In this document: positions 27,567 through 36,900 of the stretch, one piece after another | Position numbering within the stretch: position 1 is the stretch's first letter | How the letters are laid out: each line of letters begins with the position of its first letter | DNA from: Veillonella ratti | GTDB taxonomy: Bacteria; Bacillota; Negativicutes; Veillonellales; Veillonellaceae | Reading direction: 5' to 3' | DNA: 64,000 nt | Assembly: GCF_003992115.1 (NCBI RefSeq) | Contig: NZ_RQUX01000006.1 | Span: forward strand, 1-64,000 | The notes under the pieces: generated by a model | Databases searched by the model: none | The model's input: only the letters and a program-made list of their open reading frames with translations | Told to the model about the DNA's origin: nothing | Program-made: the position numbers and the translations under genes

Positions 27567-28595
27567 ATGAATTCGACATACTTACAAATGATCCGCGGGG
27601 AAGAAACGTCTCATTGCCCCGTATGGTTTATGCGGCAAGCAGGCCGCAGCCAAGCCGAATATCGCCGTATTAAGGAAAAATATTCCTTGTTCGAAATAAC
27701 ACAACAACCGGAGCTTTGTGCGTATATTACGCGCTTGCCCGTTGAAGAATATAATGTAGATGCTGCTATCTTATATAAAGATATTATGACCCCATTGGTG
27801 CCTATCGGGGTGGAGGTAGAGCTCAAGTCCGGCATCGGTCCGGTTATCGGCAATCCGATTCGCACGGCGGAAGATATTGCCGCTATCGGCGCTCTCGATA
27901 TGGCCGAGTCCTTACCTCATGTGTTGGAAACAATTCGTATTCTGACAAAAGAGCAACTTAAGGTGCCGCTCATCGGATTTGGTGGGGCCCCGTTTACCTT
28001 AGCCAGTTACATGCTGGAAGGCGGCCCTTCGAAGACATATCAGAAAACGCGGCAAATGCTCGTGACGCGTCCTGATTTGTGGGATGCGTTGATGGAAAAA
28101 TTGACAGCCATGAGCATTGTCTATTTAGGTGCGCAAATCGAAGCAGGTGCCGCCGCCATTCAGATTTTTGACTCTTGGGTAGGAGCCGTGAGTGCGCGCG
28201 AATACGAAGCCCGCATTTATCCGTTTATGAAAGAGTTAATTACGGCCTTAAAGACTAAGTTCCCGACTACGCCAATCACCATGTTCGGCGTAGGGACGTA
28301 TCACTTATTGCCGTTATGGCGCCAATTGCCGGTTGATGTAATCGGCCTTGATTGGCGTTCACCGATTGCCGATGCCAAAGCTATGGGGATTACTCAGGCG
28401 GTGCAGGGCAATTTGGATCCGGCCTATTTATTTGCGGACTGGCCGGTGATTCAGGGCGAAATCGATCGCATCTTGGCGGAAGGCAAGGAACATGGTCGTC
28501 ATATCTTTAACCTGGGCCATGGGGTTGTGCCGGAAGCTAATCCGGACGTATTGAAGCGCATCGTGTCCTATGTGCATGAAGTGACGGCGCGATGA
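27567..28595 (+). CDS. hemE: Uroporphyrinogen decarboxylase
   Basis: Removes four carboxyl groups from uroporphyrinogen III to give coproporphyrinogen III. The 342-residue protein shows the family opening CPVWFMRQAGRSQAEYR, though the usual RYLPEYR is RSQAEYR here, and GFGGAPFTLASYMLEGG. The open frame reaches back to 27537, but the AAAGGAAAG site and family length point to ATG 27567. It is the first of four haem genes in order and overlaps hemH by 4 bp (ATGA). Confidence 0.95.
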   Translation: MNSTYLQMIRGEETSHCPVWFMRQAGRSQAEYRRIKEKYSLFEITQQPELCAYITRLPVEEYNVDAAILYKDIMTPLVPIGVEVELKSGIGPVIGNPIRTAEDIAAIGALDMAESLPHVLETIRILTKEQLKVPLIGFGGAPFTLASYMLEGGPSKTYQKTRQMLVTRPDLWDALMEKLTAMSIVYLGAQIEAGAAAIQIFDSWVGAVSAREYEARIYPFMKELITALKTKFPTTPITMFGVGTYHLLPLWRQLPVDVIGLDWRSPIADAKAMGITQAVQGNLDPAYLFADWPVIQGEIDRILAEGKEHGRHIFNLGHGVVPEANPDVLKRIVSYVHEVTAR

Positions 28596-29536
28596 GGGAC
28601 GGTATGAAGGAGCGAATCGGCTTATTGGTGATGGATTACGGCACACCAGCCACTGAAGCGGATTTGATGCCTTATTATACAAGCATTCGCCGCGGTTATG
28701 CGCCGACGGAGGCGGAAGTAGCGGTTTTGAAAAAACGCTATGAAGCCATCGGCGGTTTGTCGCCCCTAGGAGCTTTAACCGAAGGGCAAGCAAAATTATT
28801 AGCTAAGCAGCTTAACGAGCATAGCGATGATGTAAGCTATGAATTATATATCGGCCATAAGCATATGCCGCCATTCATTGAAGATGCAGTGACGGCTATG
28901 GGTGAAGCGGGTATCACTAAGGCGGTGGCTATTGTGATGGCACCGTATTTCTCACTCTTTGCGACGGCTTCCTATTTTGAACGAGCCAAACGACGGGCGG
29001 CTCGTTATCAAATGGAAATTCGGGAAGTGGCGGCCTGGAATGAAGAACCGGAGTTCTTGGCCTATTGGCATCAGGCGTTGGAAACGACGTTGGCGGAAAC
29101 AACGAATCCGGCTGAGGTCGGCGTAATCTTTACGGCCCACAGTTTGCCGTACCACGTAATTCACATGGGCGACACTTATCCGGAAGCCGTTCAAGCTACG
29201 GCTAAGCGCATTGCTGCATCCGTAGGTCTTACGACTTATGAAATGGCTTGGCAAAGTGCCGGTGTCCGCGGTGACTGGTTGACGCCGGATGTGGCAACGG
29301 TGACCCGCGAAGTCGTGGTGAGAGATAATGTTAAAGCGGTTGTGTATGTACCTATCGGGTTCGTATGTGACCATTTGGAAATATTATATGATAATGATAT
29401 TGCTTGTAGAGCCCTTTGTGAAGAGCTTGGGGTTGCCTACAAGCGCGTACCGATGCCGAATACAGATGCGCTTTTTGTAAAAGCCATGGCGCAGGCGGTA
29501 CGACATTTACCTTTAGAAGATGAGGTGACAGAATGA
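28592..29536 (+). CDS. hemH: Ferrochelatase (coproporphyrin ferrochelatase)
   Basis: Inserts iron into a porphyrin. At 314 residues, with GLLVMDYGTP at the N-terminus, PYYTSIRRG, IGHKHMPPFIED and FTAHSLPYHV carrying the metal-site histidine, it matches the Firmicute enzyme. Since the operon also encodes CgoX and ChdC, the substrate is expected to be coproporphyrin III (CpfC). ATG 28592 overlaps the hemE stop; ATG 28604 is an alternative with a better-placed GAGGGA. It overlaps the next gene by 4 bp. Confidence 0.93.
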   Translation: MRDGMKERIGLLVMDYGTPATEADLMPYYTSIRRGYAPTEAEVAVLKKRYEAIGGLSPLGALTEGQAKLLAKQLNEHSDDVSYELYIGHKHMPPFIEDAVTAMGEAGITKAVAIVMAPYFSLFATASYFERAKRRAARYQMEIREVAAWNEEPEFLAYWHQALETTLAETTNPAEVGVIFTAHSLPYHVIHMGDTYPEAVQATAKRIAASVGLTTYEMAWQSAGVRGDWLTPDVATVTREVVVRDNVKAVVYVPIGFVCDHLEILYDNDIACRALCEELGVAYKRVPMPNTDALFVKAMAQAVRHLPLEDEVTE

Positions 29537-30909
29537 GTCGAGTAGCGGTGATTGGCGGTGGTCTGACAGGCCTTTCAACGGCCTACTATTTGGGCCGAGC
29601 TAAGCCGGACTGGCAGATTGATGTGTTCGAAGAAGAACAGCGATTTGGCGGTAAAATTAAAACGAAACGTGTGGACGGTTATGTAGTGGAAGTGGGACCT
29701 GACTCCTATTTAGCCCGTAAGCAGGCTATGACGGATTTAATCAATGAATTGGGGCTGGGCGATACGCTTGTTACCAATGCTACCGGCCAGGCTTTCATCT
29801 ATGACAGAGGCAGCATGTTCCCTATACCGGGGGGCTCCATTGTAGGGATTCCTACGGAGTTTGTGCCTTTTGCCAAATCTACTTTGTTGTCATGGTCCGG
29901 TAAATTCCGCGCTATGCAGGATATTTTCAAAAGCCCTTATCCGACGGATGGGGATGTGTCCATAGGCGATTTTTTCAAATATCACTTGGGCAATGAAATG
30001 ATGGATAAACTTATCGAGCCATTGTTGTCGGGGATTTACGGCGGCGATATTTATGAGTTGAGTCTCGATGCGACATTCCCGGAATTTCACAGTTTGGAGC
30101 GCAAACATGGCAACATGGTTAAAGGTATGTTGGCAGCGCGCAAGCAACGAGCCGCAACGAATGTAAAACCGAGTGGTCAATTTCGTCAGCTTACCGGCGG
30201 TTTGGAATCGATTATCGACGAATTGGTGGCACAAATGCCGGCTAATGTAACCCTTCATAAGAGTACGCCCGTAACATCTATTGAAAAAGTAAAAGACGGT
30301 TATGTCTTGGGTGGTACGGTGAAGAGCCCTTACGAAGAAGTAATTATTACCACCCCGCCGCAGAGTTACAAAAAGTGGTTTGCGGAGGATGTTCATTTTT
30401 GCGAATTAATGAATATGGACTTATCTACTTGTGCTATCGCCGTTATGGGTTTTGACCGCGCGACTTTTGATGCGCCGCTGGATGGTACCGGTTTTGTAAT
30501 TACCCGTAAGACGGATACACCGCTTACGGCTTGCACTTATATCACCGCTAAGTGGCCTCAGACGACACCGCAGGACAAAGTCGTGTTGCGCGTGTTCATG
30601 GGTAAACCGGGAGATAATACGGTGCAGCAATTCGATGGTGAGGCCTTAAAAGAACTGGCTGTTAAGGAAATTCAGCGCATCATGAAATTTAGCGCCAAAC
30701 CGTTATGGGTTGAACTGACTCGTCTCGATAAGAGCATGCCGCAGTATAAGGTGGGGCATCGCGATTTGGTAGCACGTCTTAAGGACTACGCCGCTAAAGC
30801 GTATCCGGGCCTTCATATGATTGGTACGCCGTTTGATGGTGTGGGCATGCCGGATGGTGTGCGTCAGGCTCATGATTTGGTACAACATTTGGTGAATGAA
30901 GATAACTAA
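29533..30909 (+). CDS. cgoX: Coproporphyrinogen III oxidase / HemY-type FAD oxidase
   Basis: 458-residue FAD flavoprotein. The N-terminal dinucleotide-binding motif GGGLTGLSTAYYLGRA is followed by FEEEQRFGGKIKT, and the C-terminus carries the FAD-contact GTPFDGVGMPDGVRQA. HemY-type oxidases of Firmicutes oxidise coproporphyrinogen III to coproporphyrin III in the coproporphyrin-dependent pathway. Start ATG is coupled to the hemH stop and preceded by GAGGTGA. Its last codons form the first unit of a 24-bp tandem repeat. Confidence 0.93.
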   Translation: MSRVAVIGGGLTGLSTAYYLGRAKPDWQIDVFEEEQRFGGKIKTKRVDGYVVEVGPDSYLARKQAMTDLINELGLGDTLVTNATGQAFIYDRGSMFPIPGGSIVGIPTEFVPFAKSTLLSWSGKFRAMQDIFKSPYPTDGDVSIGDFFKYHLGNEMMDKLIEPLLSGIYGGDIYELSLDATFPEFHSLERKHGNMVKGMLAARKQRAATNVKPSGQFRQLTGGLESIIDELVAQMPANVTLHKSTPVTSIEKVKDGYVLGGTVKSPYEEVIITTPPQSYKKWFAEDVHFCELMNMDLSTCAIAVMGFDRATFDAPLDGTGFVITRKTDTPLTACTYITAKWPQTTPQDKVVLRVFMGKPGDNTVQQFDGEALKELAVKEIQRIMKFSAKPLWVELTRLDKSMPQYKVGHRDLVARLKDYAAKAYPGLHMIGTPFDGVGMPDGVRQAHDLVQHLVNEDN

Positions 30910-30980
30910 CATTTGGTGAATGAAGATAAATACCATTTACAGAATGACAATACATACTATTTAGTGAATGAACATAAATA
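30885..30980. repeat. Four 24-bp tandem repeats at the cgoX 3' end
   Basis: Units are 30885-30908, 30909-30932, 30933-30956 and 30957-30980. The first two differ at one base; the others are diverged but keep ATTT..GAATGA.. and ATA at the ends. The first unit encodes the C-terminus of CgoX and includes its stop codon. The array runs up to the chdC ribosome site. Confidence 0.9.
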
Positions 30981-31004
30981 ATTTTTTAAAAGGAGGAATT
31001 TACA

Positions 31005-31793
31005 ATGAGTGAACAGCATATGGGACATCCCGGAGCTATGAGTCAGAACGACATGAGTGTTGATGAAAAAGCGGTTTTGACCTATGAAGGTTGGTTCAGT
31101 ATTCACGCTACGTACAAAATTAATTTTGAAAAATGGCAGTCCTGGGATACGGAACGTCAGATTAAAGCTTTAGCTGAATTCAAAGCGTTTATCGCTGAAT
31201 TGGAAGCAGGCCATGAAGCGGAAACATCCAGTTATGCTTTGTATAATGTAGCGGGCGGCAAAGGGGACATCATGATTTGGTTCTTGCAGCCGACTTTGGA
31301 AGACGTTACGGCCAAAGAAATTACCCTTCGTAAATTGGCTATCGGCGCCGTTTTGGAACCGACAGCTTCTTTCGTATCGGTTATTGAAGTAAGTAACTAC
31401 ATGAAAACCGACATTAATCATCCGAAGGTTCAAGCTCGTTTGTATCCGCATATTCCTCGTTTAAAATATATGTGCTTCTATCCAATGAGCAAACGCCGCA
31501 ATTTGGAAGATAACTGGTACATGACGGACCGTGCGGAACGCGGTCGCATGATGCGTTCTCATGGCCAAATCGGTAAAAAATACGAAGAAACGATTAAAGA
31601 GTTTACTACCGGTGCCTGTGGTCTCGATGATTGGGAATGGGGTATTACGCTCATGTCCGATGATGCGGTTCAGTTCAAAAAAATCGTTAACGAAATGCGT
31701 TTTGATGAAGTAAGTGCCCGCTTCGGTATGTTCGGACCGTTCACGGTAGGGACTTTACTTGACGAAGACCGTTTGGATTCTTTGTTTGCTTAA
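31005..31793 (+). CDS. chdC: Coproheme decarboxylase (HemQ)
   Basis: Decarboxylates coproheme to haem b, the final step of the coproporphyrin-dependent route. The 262 residues include the catalytic tyrosine Y159 in YPMSKRR, the region around the proximal ligand with H186 in MRSHGQIGKKY, and the conserved end LDDWEWGITLMSDD...EVSARFGMFGPF. The first 18 residues are an extra Met/His-rich tail (MSEQHMGHPGAMSQNDM). SD AAAGGAGG is strong. It lies 95 bp after cgoX, separated by a tandem repeat. Confidence 0.96.
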   Translation: MSEQHMGHPGAMSQNDMSVDEKAVLTYEGWFSIHATYKINFEKWQSWDTERQIKALAEFKAFIAELEAGHEAETSSYALYNVAGGKGDIMIWFLQPTLEDVTAKEITLRKLAIGAVLEPTASFVSVIEVSNYMKTDINHPKVQARLYPHIPRLKYMCFYPMSKRRNLEDNWYMTDRAERGRMMRSHGQIGKKYEETIKEFTTGACGLDDWEWGITLMSDDAVQFKKIVNEMRFDEVSARFGMFGPFTVGTLLDEDRLDSLFA

Positions 31794-31821
31794 GAATTAT
31801 TTTAATAGGGAGCAATAGTGT

Positions 31822-32982
31822 ATGGGCTTTTTTAAGAAATATAAATCGAGTATCAGCCTGATTATTTTAGGCGGTTTAGTATTTCTGTTCACTATTAAGT
31901 TTGATTCGGTACTGACTTCGTTTAAAATTGGGCTGGATGCCGTCATGCCGTTGGTTTGGGGTGTGCTCATAGCGTTCGTCCTCAATATTATTGTGAAGCG
32001 CTTTGAGAAGATTTATTTTCCTTCTGCCGAAAGCGGTTGGAAGCATAGTACCAGACGACCGGTTTGTGTTGTCCTGGCTATTTTTACCATATTGTTGGCT
32101 ATTTTCCTCGTCGGCTATATGGCGATACCGCAACTCGTTCATTCCTTGGGTATTATCGTGCAGGCCTTGCCGGCTTTATATCAGCAATCCTCTGAGTGGG
32201 TGAGTCGTTTCATTGAAAACACGCCGTATCTTTCGTCGTCCGGTGTCATGGATTCCATTTAATCGGATAAGACGGTGGAACAGTTGCGCCAAATTGGGGC
32301 GGATAGCGGTCGTTACATTGTGAAAACAATGAGTGACACCGTTGAAATGGTGTTTAACTTTGTTATCGGCTTAATTTTTGCCATTTATGTATTGCTTGAC
32401 AAAGAAGTGCTGCGCCGTCAGATGGGCCGCTTGGCTCGTGCTTACGGCAAAGACCATCATATTAAAAACATGGTTCACGTATGGCGCACGGCCAGTCAGG
32501 TGTTCAGCAGTTTCTTTATCGGTCAGTTTCTCGATGCTTTAATTCTGGGCGTCATGGTCGGTGCCGGCCTTGCCGTATTATCCGTTCCTTATGCCATGAC
32601 AATCGGCTGTGTAATCGGGCTTACCGCTTTGGTGCCGCTCTTGGGAGCGTATATCGGCGGTTTCATGGGCCTCGTGATGTTGTTATCGGTGAGTACCATG
32701 GATGCGTTAATTTTTATTATCGTCCTCGTGGTTATGCAGCAGATTGAAGGCAATGTCATTTATCCGCGCATCGTGGGCAGTTCCGTAGGTTTACCGGGCA
32801 TTTGGGTATTTGCCGCTATTACTATCGGCGGTACCTTGTACGGTGTGCCGGGCATTTTACTGAGCGTGCCGTTGGCAGCTACCGTTTATAAATTGGTAAA
32901 AGAAGATGTGGACCAGCGTTTGGCTCATAAGGCATTTTCTTACAAGGCGACGGTTAAAAAAGTGGAAGACGAGGATAAGTAG
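31822..32982 (+). pseudogene. AI-2E family transporter, split by an in-frame stop
   Basis: A UPF0118/AI-2E-family permease with the usual layout: N-terminal helices (SLIILGGLVFLFTI, AVMPLVWGVLIAFVLN), a soluble middle, then the C-terminal bundle (FVIGLIFAIYVLLDKE, QQIEGNVIYPRIVGSSVGLP). Codon 147 is TAA (32260-32262). The frame on both sides is the same, so a single-base nonsense change explains it and the restored product would have 386 residues. The downstream part opens at GTG 32275 but has no ribosome site. This may be a true pseudogene, a strain polymorphism or a sequencing error. Confidence 0.85.
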
Positions 32983-32989
32983 ATTTTTA

Positions 32990-33019
32990 TTGAGTATGCC
33001 TGAGTAAACATGGTATACT
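32990..33019 (+). promoter_or_regulatory. Extended -10 promoter of the PepSY gene
   Basis: TTGAGT (32990-32995), an 18-base spacer and TATACT (33014-33019) preceded by TGG give an extended -10 promoter. It starts in the stop region of the AI-2E gene and gives a leader of about 110 nt. Confidence 0.6.
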
Positions 33020-33137
33020 TAAAGGACAATTGAAGTAATATGCAGGTTTAATCTTACATTATTAAAACGGAATATGTTGACTTTGACAGTTATTCAGATA
33101 GCATTAGGGGAAGCAGCATATTTTAGGAGGTTATTGT

Positions 33138-33764
33138 ATGAAAAAGAAGTCTTTTGCCGGTTTATTGGCCGGTGCTATGGCTGTAAGTGCTGTAGCGGTG
33201 GCTATGCCTCAAACGGTAGCAGCAGCGGATGTGAATCCGTCAATCAGAATGGAAGGATCCGTACAGTCCATGGTATTATCCATGCGTCAAGTAGCCGGTG
33301 TGTTCTTGGCTAAGTATCCGAATTCGGCTGTTCACTCCATTACGTTAAAACCGGATCGCGGTCGCTTCTATTATGAAGTTACCGGTTATACGCTCAAAAA
33401 TACGTATACAATCCAAGTTGACGTAATTACGGGCAATGTTATTAAGGAAAAATCGGATAAAAAAGAAAAAGACATTCCGAATAAAGTATTCAATCCTAAC
33501 AATGTTATTGATCCTAAGAAAGCTGAATCCATTGCTGTTGCCAACATTGGTAGCGATGCTATCAGTAAAGGTTGGAAATTGGAAGCTGATAACGGCAAAG
33601 TTCAATACGAAGTTACTATTTATCACAATGATGAAACAGACGGCTTAGTTCAACAGGGTGTAATCATCGATGCTGTGTCCGGTGATATTATTACCAGAAC
33701 ATTACCTGAGAAAGTAGTCATCCCTGATGAAGAGGATGACGGTTTCATCTTGTGGGGTGAATAA
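33138..33764 (+). CDS. Exported PepSY-domain protein
   Basis: 208 residues with a signal peptide (MKKKSFAGLLAGAMAVSAVA, cleavage near AAA-D). Two PepSY-like units follow: about residues 45-105 (YYEVTGYTLKNTYTIQVD, TGNVI) and 118-180 (DPKKAESIAVANIG, YEVTIY, VSGDIITR). PepSY domains are often linked to inhibition of secreted peptidases or to membrane-associated regulation; the target here is unknown. The C-terminus is acidic. SD AGGAGG is strong. Confidence 0.85.
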   Translation: MKKKSFAGLLAGAMAVSAVAVAMPQTVAAADVNPSIRMEGSVQSMVLSMRQVAGVFLAKYPNSAVHSITLKPDRGRFYYEVTGYTLKNTYTIQVDVITGNVIKEKSDKKEKDIPNKVFNPNNVIDPKKAESIAVANIGSDAISKGWKLEADNGKVQYEVTIYHNDETDGLVQQGVIIDAVSGDIITRTLPEKVVIPDEEDDGFILWGE

Positions 33765-33782
33765 TAGTTATAAAGCTGAAAG

Positions 33783-33808
33783 TGCACATTGTAAAATGTG
33801 CATTTTTC
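33783..33808 (+). terminator. Intrinsic terminator of the PepSY gene
   Basis: TGCACATT and AATGTGCA enclose a GTAA loop and are followed by TTTTTCTTTT. Confidence 0.85.
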
Positions 33809-33841
33809 TTTTATATACTGTTTGTGGCTTTTATGATGGTC

Positions 33842-33925
33842 GTTTGTGGCTTTTGCAATCAACGTTATGACTTTTACAATCAACGTTATGATTTTTACAA
33901 TCGACTTTATGGTGTTTGTAATCGC
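33842..33925. repeat. Four degenerate 21-bp tandem repeats
   Basis: Units at 33842-33862, 33863-33883, 33884-33904 and 33905-33925 share CGTTATGA-like starts and TTTACAATC-like ends. The middle two differ at only two positions. They occupy the space between the PepSY terminator and cydDC. Confidence 0.8.
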
Positions 33926-33988
33926 CGTTTGCAGCGACTTTATATTGGCGACATATTATTGTCTTTATAGTTGTTTTAGGAGGCTTCT

Positions 33989-36900
33989 GTGATAGTCAAA
34001 ACCGCTCGTGAAGAGTTAATTCGGTTTAAGGGAAAGGCTATAGGATTAGGGGTATTCAGTTTATTAGGCACCTTGGGCATTGTCGGTCAGGCATGGTTCT
34101 TTGCGGTGTTGCTTGAAAAAACATTTTTTGAAGGTTTGCCGTTGGACGAAGTTTGGTCTACGGTGACTTGGCTTATTACATCCGTCGTGCTTCGCATGGT
34201 GGCAACGTATTGCCAGGAGCAAACGGCGGGCAGTTTGGCGGAGCTGGCCAAACAAGATTTGCGCCAAAAAATTTGGCATCATTTATTACGGTTAGGGCCC
34301 TTTACCGGTGAACGGCACGGTGACGTGGTTCATTTAATGACAGATGGTCTGGAAAGCGTAGAAGCGTACATAGCCCGTTATGTGCCACAGATGCTGTATG
34401 CCATGATGATTCCGCTCATTATGGCCATTGCCATCATTGATGCGGCGCCGTGGGTGGCTATTATTTTACTCATTACATTCCCGCTCATTCCGTTTTTTAT
34501 GATTTTAATCGGTAAAAAAGCGGAGGCTATGAATAAAGAGCAGTGGGAGCGTATGAGTTTCCTGAGCGGTCATTTCTTGGATGTCCTCCAAGGCATTGTG
34601 ACGCTTAAACTCTTCGGTCGCTCCGAAGAACAGGTAGACGTCATCGCCCGTCTGTCCGCAGAATTTAGAGATTCTACTTTGCGCGTTTTGCGCGTGGCCT
34701 TTTTGTCCGCCTTGGTGCTCGAGTTAGTCAGCACTATCAGTACGGCGTTAATCGCTGTGTACATGGGGATGGCCTTGCTTTACGGTCATGAAACGTTCTT
34801 GCCGGCCTTTTTCGTGTTGCTCTTGGCGCCCGAGTTTTACGCACCCCTTCGTCAGTTGGGGGCCGCCTTCCATACCGGTATGGCGGGGCAGGTGAGTCTT
34901 GCCAAAATTGATACATTCTTAGCTTTGCCTATTGAAGAACCTAAGTCCGGCACAGTTACAGCGGCGGCGCTTAACACGGTAGAGTTTAAAGAGCTGTCTT
35001 ATGCGTACGGTGCGACGGGTCATCAAGCACATAATACCAATGAGGCCGAGGTTTCATCTGAAAAAGCGGCTGTCACGTATGCGGTTGAAAATATTAATTT
35101 CACTTTGCGCCGCGGTGAAAAAGCCATGCTCGTCGGCGGCAGTGGTGCCGGCAAGAGTACGCTCGCTCATTTACTTTTGCGCCTCATGCAACCGACTAAG
35201 GGGGAAATTGTAGTAGACGGCGTGAACTTGCTTGACATGGAGGCGGATTTTTGGCGTGATCAAGTGACGTTCGTGCCGCAACAACCTCATTTATTCCGTG
35301 GTACGTTGCGTGAGAATATTACCTTTGGTCAGCCTGTATCGGATGACGAAGTATGGGCAGCCGTTCGTGATGCGGAAGCGGAAACTTTTGTAAATTCCTT
35401 GCCTCATGGCCTTGATACAATGCTGGGTGAAGGAGGCCTCGGCTTATCCGGCGGGCAACGCCAGCGTATCGCCATCGCTCGTGCTTTTATTAAACAATCG
35501 CCGCTTATCGTGCTGGACGAGGTAACAGCTCATCTTGATGTGGCGACGGAACAGAGTTTGGCAAAAGCCTTGGAACGATTGATGGCGAATAAGATTGTGC
35601 TTCTCATCGGGCATCGCTTGCAGACTATGCGTTGGGCCGATACTTTATTGGTGTTAAAACAGGGGCATATCGTTGAAAGAGGATCTTTTGATGAGTTGGT
35701 AGCTGTTGACGGCTACTTCAGCGATCTCGTAAAAGCGGGCGTGGGAGGAACCGCTGATGTTATTTCTGACGGCGTGAGTCATAACGGGACTGCAGAGACT
35801 GCCTTAGCCGGAGCTACAGAGACTGCCATAGGGACAGCAGATGCTATAGGGAATAGTCACACTAAGCCTGATGTTGATATTGAAAAAGCTGTCCATCCGG
35901 TCATTGCCGCCCATGCGGCACCGGGAGCAACGCATATTGAAGTCAGCGAGCCTACGCAGCATATATCGACATGGAATTCGCTAAGTCGGTTATTTGCCGT
36001 ATTAGGGCCTGCGCGTAATTCCTTATGGCTCAGCTTATTATTCTCCTTCTTGACGGTATTCATGAACGTCGGTCTTTTGACAACGTCGGCTTGGCTTATC
36101 ACGTCGGCGGCGCTACGCCCTGAATTGGCGGCTTTAAGCCTCTCTATTGTAGGGGTGCGCTTCTTTGGTATCAGTCGCGCCGTATGCCGTTATATCGAGC
36201 GCTATGTATCGCATCATATGGCCTTCCAAGGACTTTACGGTTTACGCGTATGGTTTTATAAAAAGCTGGAGCCGTTGATGCCGGCTGCGTTGCATCGACT
36301 CGGTTCCGGTGATATTTTAGGCCGCATCATGGCGGACATCGAGACACTCCAATTCTTCTATTTGCGTGTTATTATTCCGCCTGCGGGGGCTGTTTTATTA
36401 ACTGTTATCGGCTTTTACTTCTTGGCCCAGTTCAGCTATCAGCTGGTGTGGCTATTGGCGATTGTCTTTATCTTGGGGGCCGTGGTCATTCCGTTTATTG
36501 TGTATCGTCATAATGCGTTGGCTACGGATGCAGCTCTCGTATATCGCAGCGGTATAAAGGATACGGTGGTGGAAAGCTTGGCGGGCATCATGGATATCAT
36601 AACGTACAAGCAGGAACCGCGCGTGACAGCTTTGGTGGATCGTCAGTTTAACGATTTGACGTCGGCTCAGCATATCGTTCATCGCGGTACTAATATTGGG
36701 GATACGCTCTTCTTGGGGCTCACCCAATTAACCATGGTCCTGGGGGCGCTCATCATGATTCCGCTTGCTAACGGCAGTCAGCAGGAAGGGATTTTTATCG
36801 CCGTAGTGGCCATTGCCTTGCAATCCTATTTTGAAGCCTTGGCACCGCTTACTATTGCCTGGTATCATGGTCGTGAAAGTTTAGCCGCCATGAAACGATT

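Noticed and set aside
30885-30980. Possible CRISPR-like array
   Set aside because: Units are contiguous 24-bp tandem repeats without spacers and with no cas genes nearby.
33782-33970. 62-residue open frame with a heptad-like CNQRYDF/YNQRYDF repeat
   Set aside because: It starts with GTG inside the PepSY terminator, has no ribosome site, and its repeats simply reflect the 21-bp DNA tandem array.
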